In this document: one piece after another, positions 53,613 to 63,201 of the stretch | How positions within the stretch are numbered: position 1 is the stretch's first letter | How the letters are laid out: every line of letters begins with the position of its first letter | Assembly (NCBI RefSeq): GCF_020911925.1 | Contig: NZ_CP087134.1 | Coordinates: 1,984,001-2,048,000 of the forward strand | Length of the DNA: 64,000 nucleotides | Source: Flavobacterium cupriresistens | Lineage (GTDB): Bacteria > Bacteroidota > Bacteroidia > Flavobacteriales > Flavobacteriaceae | Reading direction: 5' to 3' | The notes under the pieces: generated by a model | Seen by the model: the letters and a program-made list of their open reading frames with translations, nothing else | Databases searched by the model: none | Told to the model about the DNA's origin: nothing | Position numbers and translations under genes: made by a program

Positions 53613-55202
53613 TTAGGTTTGTTTTTCGTGAAAATCGGATAATAAAAATCCGTTGGCAAGATGTTTGAACTCGGCTATTTGTCTTTGAATCCATATTTCG
53701 TCATGACCGAGTTCTTTCGCCAGTAACTGCGCTACTTTTTCGCAACAGCTAATGGCTGCCCGTGCGTCTAAAAATAACAAACGAACTCTTCTCGCTAGTA
53801 CATCATCTATCGTTCGGGCCATTTCATAGCGAATAGACCAGGCAACTTCTGCCATCGTATAGTCGTAATCCGGATGTAGTTTTTCTTTTAATTCGGGTTC
53901 CATGTTTTGTAATTCTGCTATTTTAGGAATATCAGTTCCGTATATATACAAATGATTTGCTCGTGCTGCGGAATCCGTTTTGATATTTCCGTGAATGGAG
54001 AGCTGTTCTGTTTTACATTTCTTTTTAGGTAGACTATGTACCGCAATGGCTTTGTCTATAATGTCTTCAGCGATTCTTCTGTAGGTGGTCCATTTCCCGC
54101 CCGTTATGGTGATTAATCCGGTTTCAGAAACAATGATTTTGTGACTTCTGGATACTTCTTTGGTGCTTTTTCCTTCTTCTTTTGGTGCGGCCAAGGGTCT
54201 TAGTCCGGCAAAAACAGACAGCACATCGGCACGTGTCGGTTTTTTTGTTAAAAAGCGTTGGGCGGTTTCTAAAATAAATTCGATTTCTGCTTCGAGTGCA
54301 ATGGGTTCGAGGCTGTGTTTTTTAATTAAAGTATCAGTCGTTCCTATTACTATTTTGTTGTGCCAGGGCACCGCAAACAAAACTCTTCCGTCACTTGTTT
54401 TTGGAATCATCAAGGCCTGATCACCCGGTAAAAAGGAACTGTCAAATACCAAATGAATGCCCTGACTTGGAACAATATATTTTTTGTACACCGTGTCGTT
54501 TAGTTTCATTATCGCGTTGGTGAAAACACCGGTTGCGTTGATGACAGCCTTTCCTTTTATATCGTATTTAATACCGGTTTCATGATCAATTGCCTGTACA
54601 CCTGTTACCTGATTGTGGTCGTCTTTTAACAGATTGACGACTTTGAAATAATTTAGAAGACAAGCGCCTTCTTCTACTGCAGTTTGTGCAATGTTTATGG
54701 CGAGACGGGAATCATCAAATTGGCCGTCTTGATAAACAACGCCGCTTGTTAGGTTTTTTTGTTCTACGGTAGGCAGAAGTGCTAAGGTTTTTTCTTTTGA
54801 AATGTATTTCGATCGTCCCAAACTTAATCTTCCCGCCAGCAAATCATAAACCGTAAGGCCGATGGTGTAGAAATAACCGCCCCACCAGTTGTAATTGGGG
54901 ATCACAAAGGATTGATTTTTGACTAAATGACCTGCATTTTGCGCCAGTAACCCCCTTTCTTTTAAAGCTTCCTGTACTAAAGGGATGTTTCCCTGCTCCA
55001 GATAACGAACGCCGCCATGAACTAATTTAGTGCTTCTGCTGGAAGTACCTTTTGCAAAATCTACTGCTTCAACCAAAACGGTTTTGTATCCTCTGCTTGC
55101 GGCATCAAGGGCAGTCCCGAGTCCGCTTGCACCACCTCCAATCACTATAACATCCCATTCCTGAGTTTGTTTTAGTTTTGTTAGCTGTTCTGTTCGTTTC
55201 AT
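53613..55202 (-). CDS. glpD: Aerobic glycerol-3-phosphate dehydrogenase
   Basis: A 529-residue FAD enzyme passing electrons to quinones at the inner membrane. The FAD loop is [20 protein letters not shown], followed by [20 protein letters not shown]. The C-terminal DAO_C domain has [21 protein letters not shown]. First gene of the glp operon, which ends in GlpF. Regulation unseen; only a -7 element is visible upstream. Confidence 0.96.
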   Translation of the reverse strand: MKRTEQLTKLKQTQEWDVIVIGGGASGLGTALDAASRGYKTVLVEAVDFAKGTSSRSTKLVHGGVRYLEQGNIPLVQEALKERGLLAQNAGHLVKNQSFVIPNYNWWGGYFYTIGLTVYDLLAGRLSLGRSKYISKEKTLALLPTVEQKNLTSGVVYQDGQFDDSRLAINIAQTAVEEGACLLNYFKVVNLLKDDHNQVTGVQAIDHETGIKYDIKGKAVINATGVFTNAIMKLNDTVYKKYIVPSQGIHLVFDSSFLPGDQALMIPKTSDGRVLFAVPWHNKIVIGTTDTLIKKHSLEPIALEAEIEFILETAQRFLTKKPTRADVLSVFAGLRPLAAPKEEGKSTKEVSRSHKIIVSETGLITITGGKWTTYRRIAEDIIDKAIAVHSLPKKKCKTEQLSIHGNIKTDSAARANHLYIYGTDIPKIAELQNMEPELKEKLHPDYDYTMAEVAWSIRYEMARTIDDVLARRVRLLFLDARAAISCCEKVAQLLAKELGHDEIWIQRQIAEFKHLANGFLLSDFHEKQT

Positions 55203-55238
55203 CCTATGCTTTTTTTAGTTTGATTTTATTTTGAATAC

Positions 55239-55246
55239 CAAATATA
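55239..55246 (-). promoter_or_regulatory. glp operon -7 element
   Basis: On the reverse strand TATATTTG matches TAnnTTTG, 37 bases before glpD. In the 55247-55500 gap a forward TTG/TATTTTTG pair (55344/55363) is also visible, with no gene attached to it other than topA. Confidence 0.5.
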
Positions 55247-55502
55247 ACGAAACCAAATGAAGCGGAAGTGAATAGAGAGCAGATATGATTGCTGTTAAAA
55301 AGGAGCAAAGAATTGTATCTGTTTTAATGTAACTTATGCGATTTTGAGTGTTAAAAATCATCTATTTTTGGAGTATAACCCCTTAAAAGTTATACCTATA
55401 TATGTAATCGCGATGTTTACAGATAAATCTGTAATTTTTGGAAACATATTATTAAAATACTTCAAAAATGAATAAGCAAGGTTAATATTTAAAAAAAATA
55501 GA

Positions 55503-55510
55503 TACTTTTG
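55503..55510 (+). promoter_or_regulatory. topA -7 element
   Basis: TACTTTTG matches TAnnTTTG, 19 bases before the ATG at 55529. It makes the in-frame TTG start at 55508 implausible. Confidence 0.5.
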
Positions 55511-55528
55511 TTGCAGAAAAATAGAGCA

Positions 55529-58045
55529 ATGGCAAAGAATTTAGTAATAGTGGAATCACCTGCAAAGGCGAAAACGATAGAGAAATTTCTAGGAAGTGAT
55601 TTTCAGGTAGAGTCAAGTTATGGACATATAGCCGACTTACCATCAAAGGAAATAGGGGTAGATGTAGAAAATGGATTTAAACCTAAATATGAAGTTTCTT
55701 CTGATAAAAAAGCTTTAGTAAGTAAACTGAAAACACTATCTAAAAATGCCGAAATGGTTTGGTTGGCGAGTGATGAGGACCGCGAAGGGGAAGCTATTTC
55801 ATGGCATCTTGCGGAAGAACTAAAACTGGATACCAAAAAGACAAAGCGAATTGTTTTTCATGAGATTACCAAAAGTGCAATTCTTAAAGCAATTGACAAT
55901 CCAAGAGAAATTGATTATAATTTAGTAAACGCTCAACAAGCGCGTCGTGTTTTAGACCGTTTAGTGGGGTACGAATTATCACCGGTTTTATGGAGAAAGA
56001 TTAAAGGTGGTTTGTCTGCCGGTCGTGTACAGTCCGTTTCTGTTCGTTTGATCGTAGAGAGAGAACGTGAAATTCAGAATTTTAGCGCTGTAGCAAGTTA
56101 TTCTGTAGTAGCAGAATTTGTTAACGAAGCCGGAAAAACATTCAAAGCAAAACTGCCAAAAAACTTCAATACAAAAAAAGAAGCCGAAGATTTCTTAAAA
56201 CAAAATGTCGGTTCTATATATAAGGTAGCAGATTTAGAAACGAAACCTACCAAAAAATCTCCAACAGCACCTTTTACAACGTCGACTTTGCAACAAGAAG
56301 CGGCCAGAAAGTTGTATTTACCGGTTGGTATTACCATGCAATTAGCACAACGTTTATACGAGGCGGGACTTATTACTTATATGAGAACCGATAGTGTGAA
56401 TCTTTCTAAAGATGCGATGGATGCCGCTGAAGCTGAAATCATCAAATCATACGGAAAAGAATTCTCTAAGCCACGTACTTTTGCCAATAAAAGCAAAGGA
56501 GCGCAAGAGGCACACGAGGCGATTCGTCCGACAGATATGTCACGTCACACCGTAAATATTGATCGTGATCAGGCACGTTTGTACGATTTGATCTGGAAAA
56601 GAACATTGGCGTCTCAAATGAGCGATGCACAATTAGAAAGAACAAATGTAAAAATTGAAGCCAACAATCACGGCGAAATTTTTACAGCTTCAGGAGAAGT
56701 TTTACTTTTTGAAGGTTTCTTAAAAGTATATTTAGAAGGACATGATGATGATGAGGAAGAGCAGGAAGGAATGCTTCCGGCATTAAAAGTAAACGAGAAA
56801 TTAGCAAACAATTATATTACCGCTACCGAAAGATATTCAAGACCACCGGCACGTTATACAGAGGCTTCGTTGGTTAAAAAATTAGAGGAATTAGGAATCG
56901 GGCGTCCGTCTACGTATGCACCGACTATTTCGACGATCATCAACAGAAATTATGTTGAAAAAGGAACTCTTGAAGGTCAGGAACGTAATTATACCCAACT
57001 TACTTTGCAAAACAGTAAGGTTGGTGAAAAGTTGTTAAAAGAAAATACAGGTTCTGATAAAGGGAAATTAGTTCCTACAGATATCGGAACTATCGTAACA
57101 GATTTCCTGGTTAAGAATTTTGGAAACATCCTTGATTATAATTTCACGGCAAAAGTAGAGCAGGATTTTGATGAGATTGCCGAAGGAAATATTGATTGGG
57201 CTGTCATGATGAAGGAGTTCTACGATAAATTCCATCCGAATGTAAAAGAAGTGGAAGCGAATGCGGAACGTGAAAGCGGAGAAAGAATTTTAGGAAAAGA
57301 TGCAGACGGAAGACAGGTTTCTGTTCGTTTAGGAAAATTTGGACCAATGGCTCAAATTGGAGAAGCGGATGATGAAGATAAAAAATTCGCCAGTTTGATG
57401 TCGGATCAGAATATTGGAAACATCACTTTAGAAGATGCTCTTAATCTGTTTTTATTGCCTAAAAGTTTAGGAGAATATAAAGGAGAAGAAGTAGAGGTGA
57501 GTAATGGTCGTTATGGCCCTTATGTACGTCACGGAAGTGTTTTTATCTCTTTGCCAAGAGGAGAAGATCCATTAGGGGTTTCGAAAGACAGAGCACAGGA
57601 ACTAATTGATGAAAAAGCACTTGCTGATGCACCAATTGCAGTTTACAAAGCAGAACCGGTTCAGAAAGGTGTGGGGCGTTTTGGTCCTTTCATTAAATGG
57701 AATGGTCTTTTTATAAACGTAAGTAAAAAATACAACTTTGATAATTTATCACAAACAGATGTTGAAGAACTGATTGAAGATAAATTACAGAAAAATATAG
57801 ATAAAGTCCTTCACAATTGGGAGGATGAAGGGATTTTAGTTGAAAAAGCACGTTGGGGTCGTTCGGTGATAACAAAAGGTAAGATTAAAATTGAACTAAG
57901 CAAAGAGGTTGACGCTACAAAGCTGACATTGGCTGAGGTTCAGGAAATGATCGCCAAAAAAGCACCGGCAAAGAAGACACCGGCAAAAAAAGCAACAACA
58001 ACTAAAAAAGCTCCAGCTAAAAAACCAGCTGCTAAAAAGAAATAA
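55529..58045 (+). CDS. topA: DNA topoisomerase I (type IA)
   Basis: An 838-residue enzyme relaxing negative supercoils. Features are the Toprim start NLVIVESPAKAKTIEKFLG, DEDREGEAISWHL, the active-site GLITYMRTDSVNLS with the catalytic Tyr, and LGIGRPSTYAPTI. Instead of zinc fingers the C-terminal half has CRPT-type repeats (GRYGPYVRHG, GRFGPFIKWNG), then a Lys/Ala/Pro tail (about 808-838, KKAPAKKTPAKKA). Start ATG 55529. Confidence 0.97.
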   Translation: MAKNLVIVESPAKAKTIEKFLGSDFQVESSYGHIADLPSKEIGVDVENGFKPKYEVSSDKKALVSKLKTLSKNAEMVWLASDEDREGEAISWHLAEELKLDTKKTKRIVFHEITKSAILKAIDNPREIDYNLVNAQQARRVLDRLVGYELSPVLWRKIKGGLSAGRVQSVSVRLIVEREREIQNFSAVASYSVVAEFVNEAGKTFKAKLPKNFNTKKEAEDFLKQNVGSIYKVADLETKPTKKSPTAPFTTSTLQQEAARKLYLPVGITMQLAQRLYEAGLITYMRTDSVNLSKDAMDAAEAEIIKSYGKEFSKPRTFANKSKGAQEAHEAIRPTDMSRHTVNIDRDQARLYDLIWKRTLASQMSDAQLERTNVKIEANNHGEIFTASGEVLLFEGFLKVYLEGHDDDEEEQEGMLPALKVNEKLANNYITATERYSRPPARYTEASLVKKLEELGIGRPSTYAPTISTIINRNYVEKGTLEGQERNYTQLTLQNSKVGEKLLKENTGSDKGKLVPTDIGTIVTDFLVKNFGNILDYNFTAKVEQDFDEIAEGNIDWAVMMKEFYDKFHPNVKEVEANAERESGERILGKDADGRQVSVRLGKFGPMAQIGEADDEDKKFASLMSDQNIGNITLEDALNLFLLPKSLGEYKGEEVEVSNGRYGPYVRHGSVFISLPRGEDPLGVSKDRAQELIDEKALADAPIAVYKAEPVQKGVGRFGPFIKWNGLFINVSKKYNFDNLSQTDVEELIEDKLQKNIDKVLHNWEDEGILVEKARWGRSVITKGKIKIELSKEVDATKLTLAEVQEMIAKKAPAKKTPAKKATTTKKAPAKKPAAKKK

Positions 58046-58048
58046 AAA

Positions 58049-59200
58049 ATGGAATTTGATTTTCTAGAACCGGTTAATGACGGAATTTTAAAATTCATTA
58101 GTTCATTGTCTTCTCAGGAATTAGGCAGTAAGGTTGTTTTTCATACTCAGGATCAGTTTCCCGATATTAGTAAAGTCACTATTGCGATTATTGGTGTTTT
58201 AGAAGATCGCCGTAATAGTGGTGTTGTTAATGAGGTAAATCTGACAGCTGTTCGAAAGAAATTTTATGGTATGTTTCCCGGTAATTGGGACGCTTCGATA
58301 GCAGATTTAGGAGATATCCTTGCAGGAGATTCTGTAGAGGATACGTACTTCGCACTTAAAAAAGTTACATCAGCTTTAATTAAGAATAAAGTGATTCCGA
58401 TAGTTTTAGGAGGTTCACAGGATTTGACGTATGCTTTGTATCGTGCTTATGACGATTTGGAGCAAATGGTGAACATGGTTTCGGTAGATAATAAATTTGA
58501 TTTTGGTAAAGACGATGAAGCGGTTTCTGCGAATTCTTATTTAACAAAAATTATTATTGACGAACCGAATAATCTCTTTAATTATTGTAATATTGGATTT
58601 CAGACGTATTACAATTCTCAAGAAGAAATTGATTTAATTGAAAAGCTGTTTTTTGACGCTTACCGTTTAGGTGAGATTTCGAATAAAATCGCTTTGGCTG
58701 AACCTGTTTTTAGAGATGCTGATTTAGTTAGTATTGATTTAAATTCGGTAAAGTCATCGGCTTCGGGGAATATGGTTTCTTTTGAGCCGAATGGTTTTAA
58801 TGGAAAAGAGATTTGTGCCTTGGCGAGATATGCCGGAATTAGCGATAAAGTTTCGTCTTTTGGGGTTTTTAATCACAACAGTACTGTACCGGAAGCGGCA
58901 ATTATTGGCCAGATTGTTTGGTATTTTATCGAGGGATATCACTACCGATCCAAAGAATACCCATTTGGAAGCAGGGCGAATTATTTAAAGTATATTGTTC
59001 CTTTAGAAGAGGAAGAATTGATATTTTATAAAAGTGACAAAACCGATCGTTGGTGGATTGAAATTCCTTACGAATCAAACGGTCACAATAAATTAAAAAG
59101 AAATACGTTATTACCCTGTTCTTACGATGAATATTTGCTTGCTTGCAATCAGGAATTACCGGAAAGATGGTGGAAAGCGCAGCGAAAAAACGCTTTGTAG
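58049..59200 (+). CDS. Arginase/formimidoylglutamase-fold protein with degraded metal site
   Basis: A 383-residue ureohydrolase-fold protein, 4 bases after topA. Canonical ligands are largely missing: GGSQD (Gln124 for the GGDH His), VDNKFD (Lys149 for the DAHxD His; Asp147 and Asp151 remain), SIDLNSV (Asp230 kept, Asn232 for Asp), and FGVFNHNS for the E-containing loop. No binuclear Mn site can form as in arginases, so a non-catalytic role is likely. It is immediately upstream of gldK-N, an arrangement I recall in other flavobacteria. Confidence 0.78.
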   Translation: MEFDFLEPVNDGILKFISSLSSQELGSKVVFHTQDQFPDISKVTIAIIGVLEDRRNSGVVNEVNLTAVRKKFYGMFPGNWDASIADLGDILAGDSVEDTYFALKKVTSALIKNKVIPIVLGGSQDLTYALYRAYDDLEQMVNMVSVDNKFDFGKDDEAVSANSYLTKIIIDEPNNLFNYCNIGFQTYYNSQEEIDLIEKLFFDAYRLGEISNKIALAEPVFRDADLVSIDLNSVKSSASGNMVSFEPNGFNGKEICALARYAGISDKVSSFGVFNHNSTVPEAAIIGQIVWYFIEGYHYRSKEYPFGSRANYLKYIVPLEEEELIFYKSDKTDRWWIEIPYESNGHNKLKRNTLLPCSYDEYLLACNQELPERWWKAQRKNAL

Positions 59201-59359
59201 ACGGAAATTTTAGCGAAAATCAGGACTTTTTAAAGTTGTGAGAAAAAAGTTAAGAAACATTAGTAGGAAAAAATTTATAGAGTATAAAAAATAACGTTTT
59301 ACGTCGATTTTTTGCGTTAGTTTATCGATAAAATATTTTTTTTTTATTTTATTTAACAT

Positions 59360-59367
59360 TATTTTTG
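59360..59367 (+). promoter_or_regulatory. gldK operon -7 element
   Basis: TATTTTTG matches TAnnTTTG, about 97 bases before gldK. The 59201-59463 gap is AT-rich and has no gene. Confidence 0.5.
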
Positions 59368-59463
59368 AACGGTGAAATAAATTTCGTGACTAGTATTGTT
59401 TTTTAGCTAAATAATAAATACGTTTACGGACTTATAATAATGAATAGATAATCCCAAATTTAT

Positions 59464-60858
59464 ATGAAGAAGTTTATTGCATTTGCAACAATATTAACCC
59501 TAGTTGTCGGCTGTGGAAAATCAGGTGATAAAGGTGAGTTAGTTGGTGTTACAGGAGGAAAATGGCATCCTGAAAAACCTTATGGAATGACATTGGTTCC
59601 AGGTGGGTCTTTTATTATGGGTAAATCAGATGCTGATTTGGCTAATGTAGAAGATGCTCCAACTAAAACAGTGACAGTTCGTTCGTTTTATATGGACGAA
59701 ACTGAAATTACCAACAGTGAGTACCGTCAATTTGTGGAGTGGGTAAAAGACTCTACAATGAGAGTTCGTTTGGCTATTTTAGCTGACGAAACAGGTCAAA
59801 AAGGAGCAGGAGATGGTAAAGGTAAAAAAGCAGGTAGTATTGCTGATTATGCATTTAACGATTCTGATCCTGAAAAAATGACAGCTTACGACAAGTATAT
59901 GTATGATAATTACTACAGCGTAGGAACGAAAGATGATCCATATGCAGGTAGAAAATTGAATAAAAAAGTTAAGTTAATTAAAGATACTAAAGCGTATCCG
60001 GATGAGTATTACACTGAAGTAATGGATTCTATGTATTTGCCTATCGAAGAGTCTTACAATGGTTTAAGAACAATTGATGTAAATAAATTGAAATTCCGTT
60101 ATTCTTGGATGGATATTCAGGCTGCAGCAAAAGCTAAAGTAGGTAAAAGAAAAGATTTCGTTAAAACAGAACAAGTAAGTGTTTACCCTGATACTACGGT
60201 TTGGATTAAAGATTTCGCTTACTCTTATAATGAGCCAATGCACAATGACTATTTCTGGCACAAAGCTTATGGAGATTATCCTGTAGTTGGTGTTACTTGG
60301 AAACAAGCAAAAGCATTCTGTGCTTGGAGAACTTTGAACAAAAACAGTTATATTAAATCTAAGAAAAAAGGACGTGACTTAGTAAATGCTTTCAGATTGC
60401 CAACAGAGGCAGAGTGGGAGTATGCTGCAAGAGGAGGTCTGGAATCTGCTACATACCCTTGGGGAGGTCCTTACACGAAGAGTGACAGAGGTTGCTTCTT
60501 GGCAAACTTCAAACCAAGCAGAGGAGATTACGCAGCTGATGAGGCTTTGTATACTGTTGAAGCTAAATCTTACGACGTAAATGGTTACGGATTGTACAAT
60601 ATGGCAGGAAACGTTTCAGAGTGGACAGATTCAGCTTACAATCCAAATGCATACGAATATGTTTCAACAATGAACCCTAACGTTATTGATGGAAACAATC
60701 AAAGAAAAGTAGTTCGCGGTGGATCATGGAAAGATGTTGCTTACTTCCTACAAGTAAGTACTCGTGACCACGAATACGCAGATTCAGCTAGAAGTTATAT
60801 TGGTTTCCGTACCGTTCAGGATTATATGGGTACTCAGGTAACTGGCAAAAAGAAGTAA
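59464..60858 (+). CDS. gldK: Type IX secretion ring lipoprotein GldK
   Basis: A 464-residue lipoprotein (lipobox VVGC, Cys17) with a formylglycine-generating-enzyme-like domain: MTLVPGGSFIMGKSD, FYMDETEITNSEYRQFV, FRLPTEAEWEYAARGG, YNMAGNVSEWTDSAY, VVRGGSWKD, GFRTVQ. The Cys pair of active FGE (between GGS and the Arg near the end) is absent: here KDVAYFLQVSTRD. It builds the periplasmic ring with GldN attached to the outer membrane. Confidence 0.96.
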   Translation: MKKFIAFATILTLVVGCGKSGDKGELVGVTGGKWHPEKPYGMTLVPGGSFIMGKSDADLANVEDAPTKTVTVRSFYMDETEITNSEYRQFVEWVKDSTMRVRLAILADETGQKGAGDGKGKKAGSIADYAFNDSDPEKMTAYDKYMYDNYYSVGTKDDPYAGRKLNKKVKLIKDTKAYPDEYYTEVMDSMYLPIEESYNGLRTIDVNKLKFRYSWMDIQAAAKAKVGKRKDFVKTEQVSVYPDTTVWIKDFAYSYNEPMHNDYFWHKAYGDYPVVGVTWKQAKAFCAWRTLNKNSYIKSKKKGRDLVNAFRLPTEAEWEYAARGGLESATYPWGGPYTKSDRGCFLANFKPSRGDYAADEALYTVEAKSYDVNGYGLYNMAGNVSEWTDSAYNPNAYEYVSTMNPNVIDGNNQRKVVRGGSWKDVAYFLQVSTRDHEYADSARSYIGFRTVQDYMGTQVTGKKK

Positions 60859-60918
60859 TTTCATAAATTAAATATCCAAATCAAATCTATTTCAAATTAA
60901 AACCTAAAAAAAAGTATT

Positions 60919-61566
60919 ATGGCATTATTAAGTAAAAAAGCAATGAATTTCGCTTATGGTATGGGAGCGGCAGTAGTAATCGTTGGAGCATTATTCAAAA
61001 TTACTCACTTTGAGATTGGACCATTAACAGGAACATTGATGTTATCAATCGGATTGTTAACTGAGGCGTTAATCTTTGCACTTTCTGCTTTCGAACCTGT
61101 TGACGAAGAGTTGGACTGGACTCTTGTTTACCCTGAATTAGCTAATGGACAAGCTAGAAAAAAAGCGGATAAAGTTGAAACTCCTTCTGATGCCCAAGGA
61201 TTGTTGTCTCAAAAGTTAGACGTTATGTTGAAAGAAGCTAAAATTGACGGTGAATTAATGTCAAGTTTAGGAAACAGTATTAAAAATTTCGAATCAGCTG
61301 CTAAAGGAATTGCTCCTACTGTAGATTCTATCGCTTCTACTAAAAAATACAGCGAAGAATTGTCTATGGCTGCTGCACAAATGGAATCATTAAACAGCTT
61401 ATACAAAGTACAATTAGAAAGCGCTGCAAGAAATGCAGATGCTAATAAAGAAATTGCTGACAATGCCTCTAAATTAAAAGAACAAATGCAATCAATGACT
61501 GCAAACATTGCTTCTTTAAACAATGTTTACGGTGGTATGCTTTCTGCAATGAGTAACAAAGGATAA
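60919..61566 (+). CDS. gldL: Type IX secretion motor protein GldL
   Basis: A 215-residue inner-membrane protein: two membrane helices (about 10-30 and 37-55) with a charged Glu in LLTEALIFAL that carries the proton path in known GldL, then a cytoplasmic helical region (KSFENSIKNFESAAKGI-like). With GldM it forms the rotary motor driving secretion and gliding. 60 bases after gldK. Confidence 0.95.
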   Translation: MALLSKKAMNFAYGMGAAVVIVGALFKITHFEIGPLTGTLMLSIGLLTEALIFALSAFEPVDEELDWTLVYPELANGQARKKADKVETPSDAQGLLSQKLDVMLKEAKIDGELMSSLGNSIKNFESAAKGIAPTVDSIASTKKYSEELSMAAAQMESLNSLYKVQLESAARNADANKEIADNASKLKEQMQSMTANIASLNNVYGGMLSAMSNKG

Positions 61567-61618
61567 TTAGTTTTTAACTACTATATTAAAATTATTAATA
61601 AGAACTAATTAGAAAAAA

Positions 61619-63160
61619 ATGGCAGGAGGAAAATTAACCCCTAGACAGAAGATGATTAACCTGATGTACTTGGTTTTCATCGCAATGTTGGCAATGAACG
61701 TGTCGAAAGAAGTAATATCAGGTTTTGGTTTATTTAACGAAAAATTCGAAGCTTCTAACACTACAGCAACTACAAATAATACCTCTCTATTAACAGCCTT
61801 AGATCAAAAAGCGGCTGAAGCAAAAGGAGAATTTGCTATCGCTGCAGTAACAGCTCACAAAATTGAAGCAGTTTCAAAAGATTTTTACGCTTACATCGGA
61901 ACTTTAAAAGCACAATCTATCAAAGGATTTGAAGCAGATAAAGAAACGGGTAAATTACCTTACGAGTCTATGGACAGAGGAGATAATATCGACGACTGGT
62001 TTACAGGAGACGGTTATACTGCTAAAGGGAATGAGATTATCGCTAGAATTCAAAAATACAAAGCAGACATTAAAGCTGCTTTAGGATCAGATAAAAAATA
62101 CGCTAACATTATTTCAGAGATCGATCAAAAATTTGATGTATCTGATGTTAAAAACAAAGACGGTATAAAAGAAAAATACTTAGCTTATCATTTTAAAGGT
62201 TTCCCTGCAATCGCATCAGCTGCTAAACTTTCAGCTTGGCAAAATGATGTTACTAAATTGGAAACTGATGTTTACAACAGTGCTTTAGGTAAGGCTGCGG
62301 TTGCTGCTGCATCTTATAGCAATTATCAAGCAATTGTTGTTTTAGACAAAAATGCTTACTTCCAAGGAGAAAAAGTTACAGGTAAGGTAGTTTTAGGTCG
62401 TTATGACGAAAACACTAAACCAACTTCATTCCAAGGTCCTGGACAAATCGTTAACGGACAAGCGGTTATTTCATTAACTGCCGGAGGTGTTGGAGAGCAA
62501 GATATTAATGGTCAATTTACTTTCTTGGAAGACGGAAAAAACATTCCTCTTAAATTTGCCGGGAAGTATGTTGTAGTACCAAGACCAAATGCTGCTACTA
62601 TTTCTGCAGATAAAATGAATGTAGTTTATAGAGGAGTGGTTAACCCAATCTCTGTATCATTCGCTGGTGTTGATGCAAACAAAATTGTTGCAAGTGCTCC
62701 TGGATTAGTTTCTGCAGGTAAACCAGGTAAATATAACATGAGCCCGGGTCAAGGTACTGAAGCTACAATTTCTGTAACTGGAACATTGCCAAACGGTGAT
62801 AAAGTAACAGACAAGAAAACATTCAGAATTAAAGGTATTCCTGGACCAACAGGAACAATTAGAGGTGAGATGGGTGTTGTTAAAGGACCTAAATCTAACT
62901 TAGAAATTGCTACTATTGGTGCTAAATTACTTGATTTTGATTTTGAAGTTGGTTTAGATGTTGTTGGATTTAATTTAAAAGTTACTGGACAACCTACAGT
63001 TGTAGTTAGCGGTAACAGATTAAATGCACAATGCAAACAAATTCTTTCAAGAGCAGGTAAAGGAGATCAAGTTACTATTTCTGAAATTAAAACTAAACTT
63101 GTTGGAGCTGGTAGTTATTTATTACCAAGAACTGCTCCGGTAATTTACGAAATACAATAA
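61619..63160 (+). CDS. gldM: Type IX secretion motor protein GldM
   Basis: A 513-residue protein with one N-terminal membrane helix (LMYLVFIAMLAMNV, about 13-30) and four periplasmic domains that carry motion to GldK/GldN. TPRQKMINLMYLVFIA and NVSKEVISGFGLFNE are family marks; the end has PGPTGTIRGEMGVVKG and LLPRTAPVIYEIQ. It follows gldL by 52 bases. Confidence 0.95.
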   Translation: MAGGKLTPRQKMINLMYLVFIAMLAMNVSKEVISGFGLFNEKFEASNTTATTNNTSLLTALDQKAAEAKGEFAIAAVTAHKIEAVSKDFYAYIGTLKAQSIKGFEADKETGKLPYESMDRGDNIDDWFTGDGYTAKGNEIIARIQKYKADIKAALGSDKKYANIISEIDQKFDVSDVKNKDGIKEKYLAYHFKGFPAIASAAKLSAWQNDVTKLETDVYNSALGKAAVAAASYSNYQAIVVLDKNAYFQGEKVTGKVVLGRYDENTKPTSFQGPGQIVNGQAVISLTAGGVGEQDINGQFTFLEDGKNIPLKFAGKYVVVPRPNAATISADKMNVVYRGVVNPISVSFAGVDANKIVASAPGLVSAGKPGKYNMSPGQGTEATISVTGTLPNGDKVTDKKTFRIKGIPGPTGTIRGEMGVVKGPKSNLEIATIGAKLLDFDFEVGLDVVGFNLKVTGQPTVVVSGNRLNAQCKQILSRAGKGDQVTISEIKTKLVGAGSYLLPRTAPVIYEIQ

Positions 63161-63201
63161 TAAAGTAGGTAAAACTACGTTCAATATCTTATAATGGTAT
63201 C

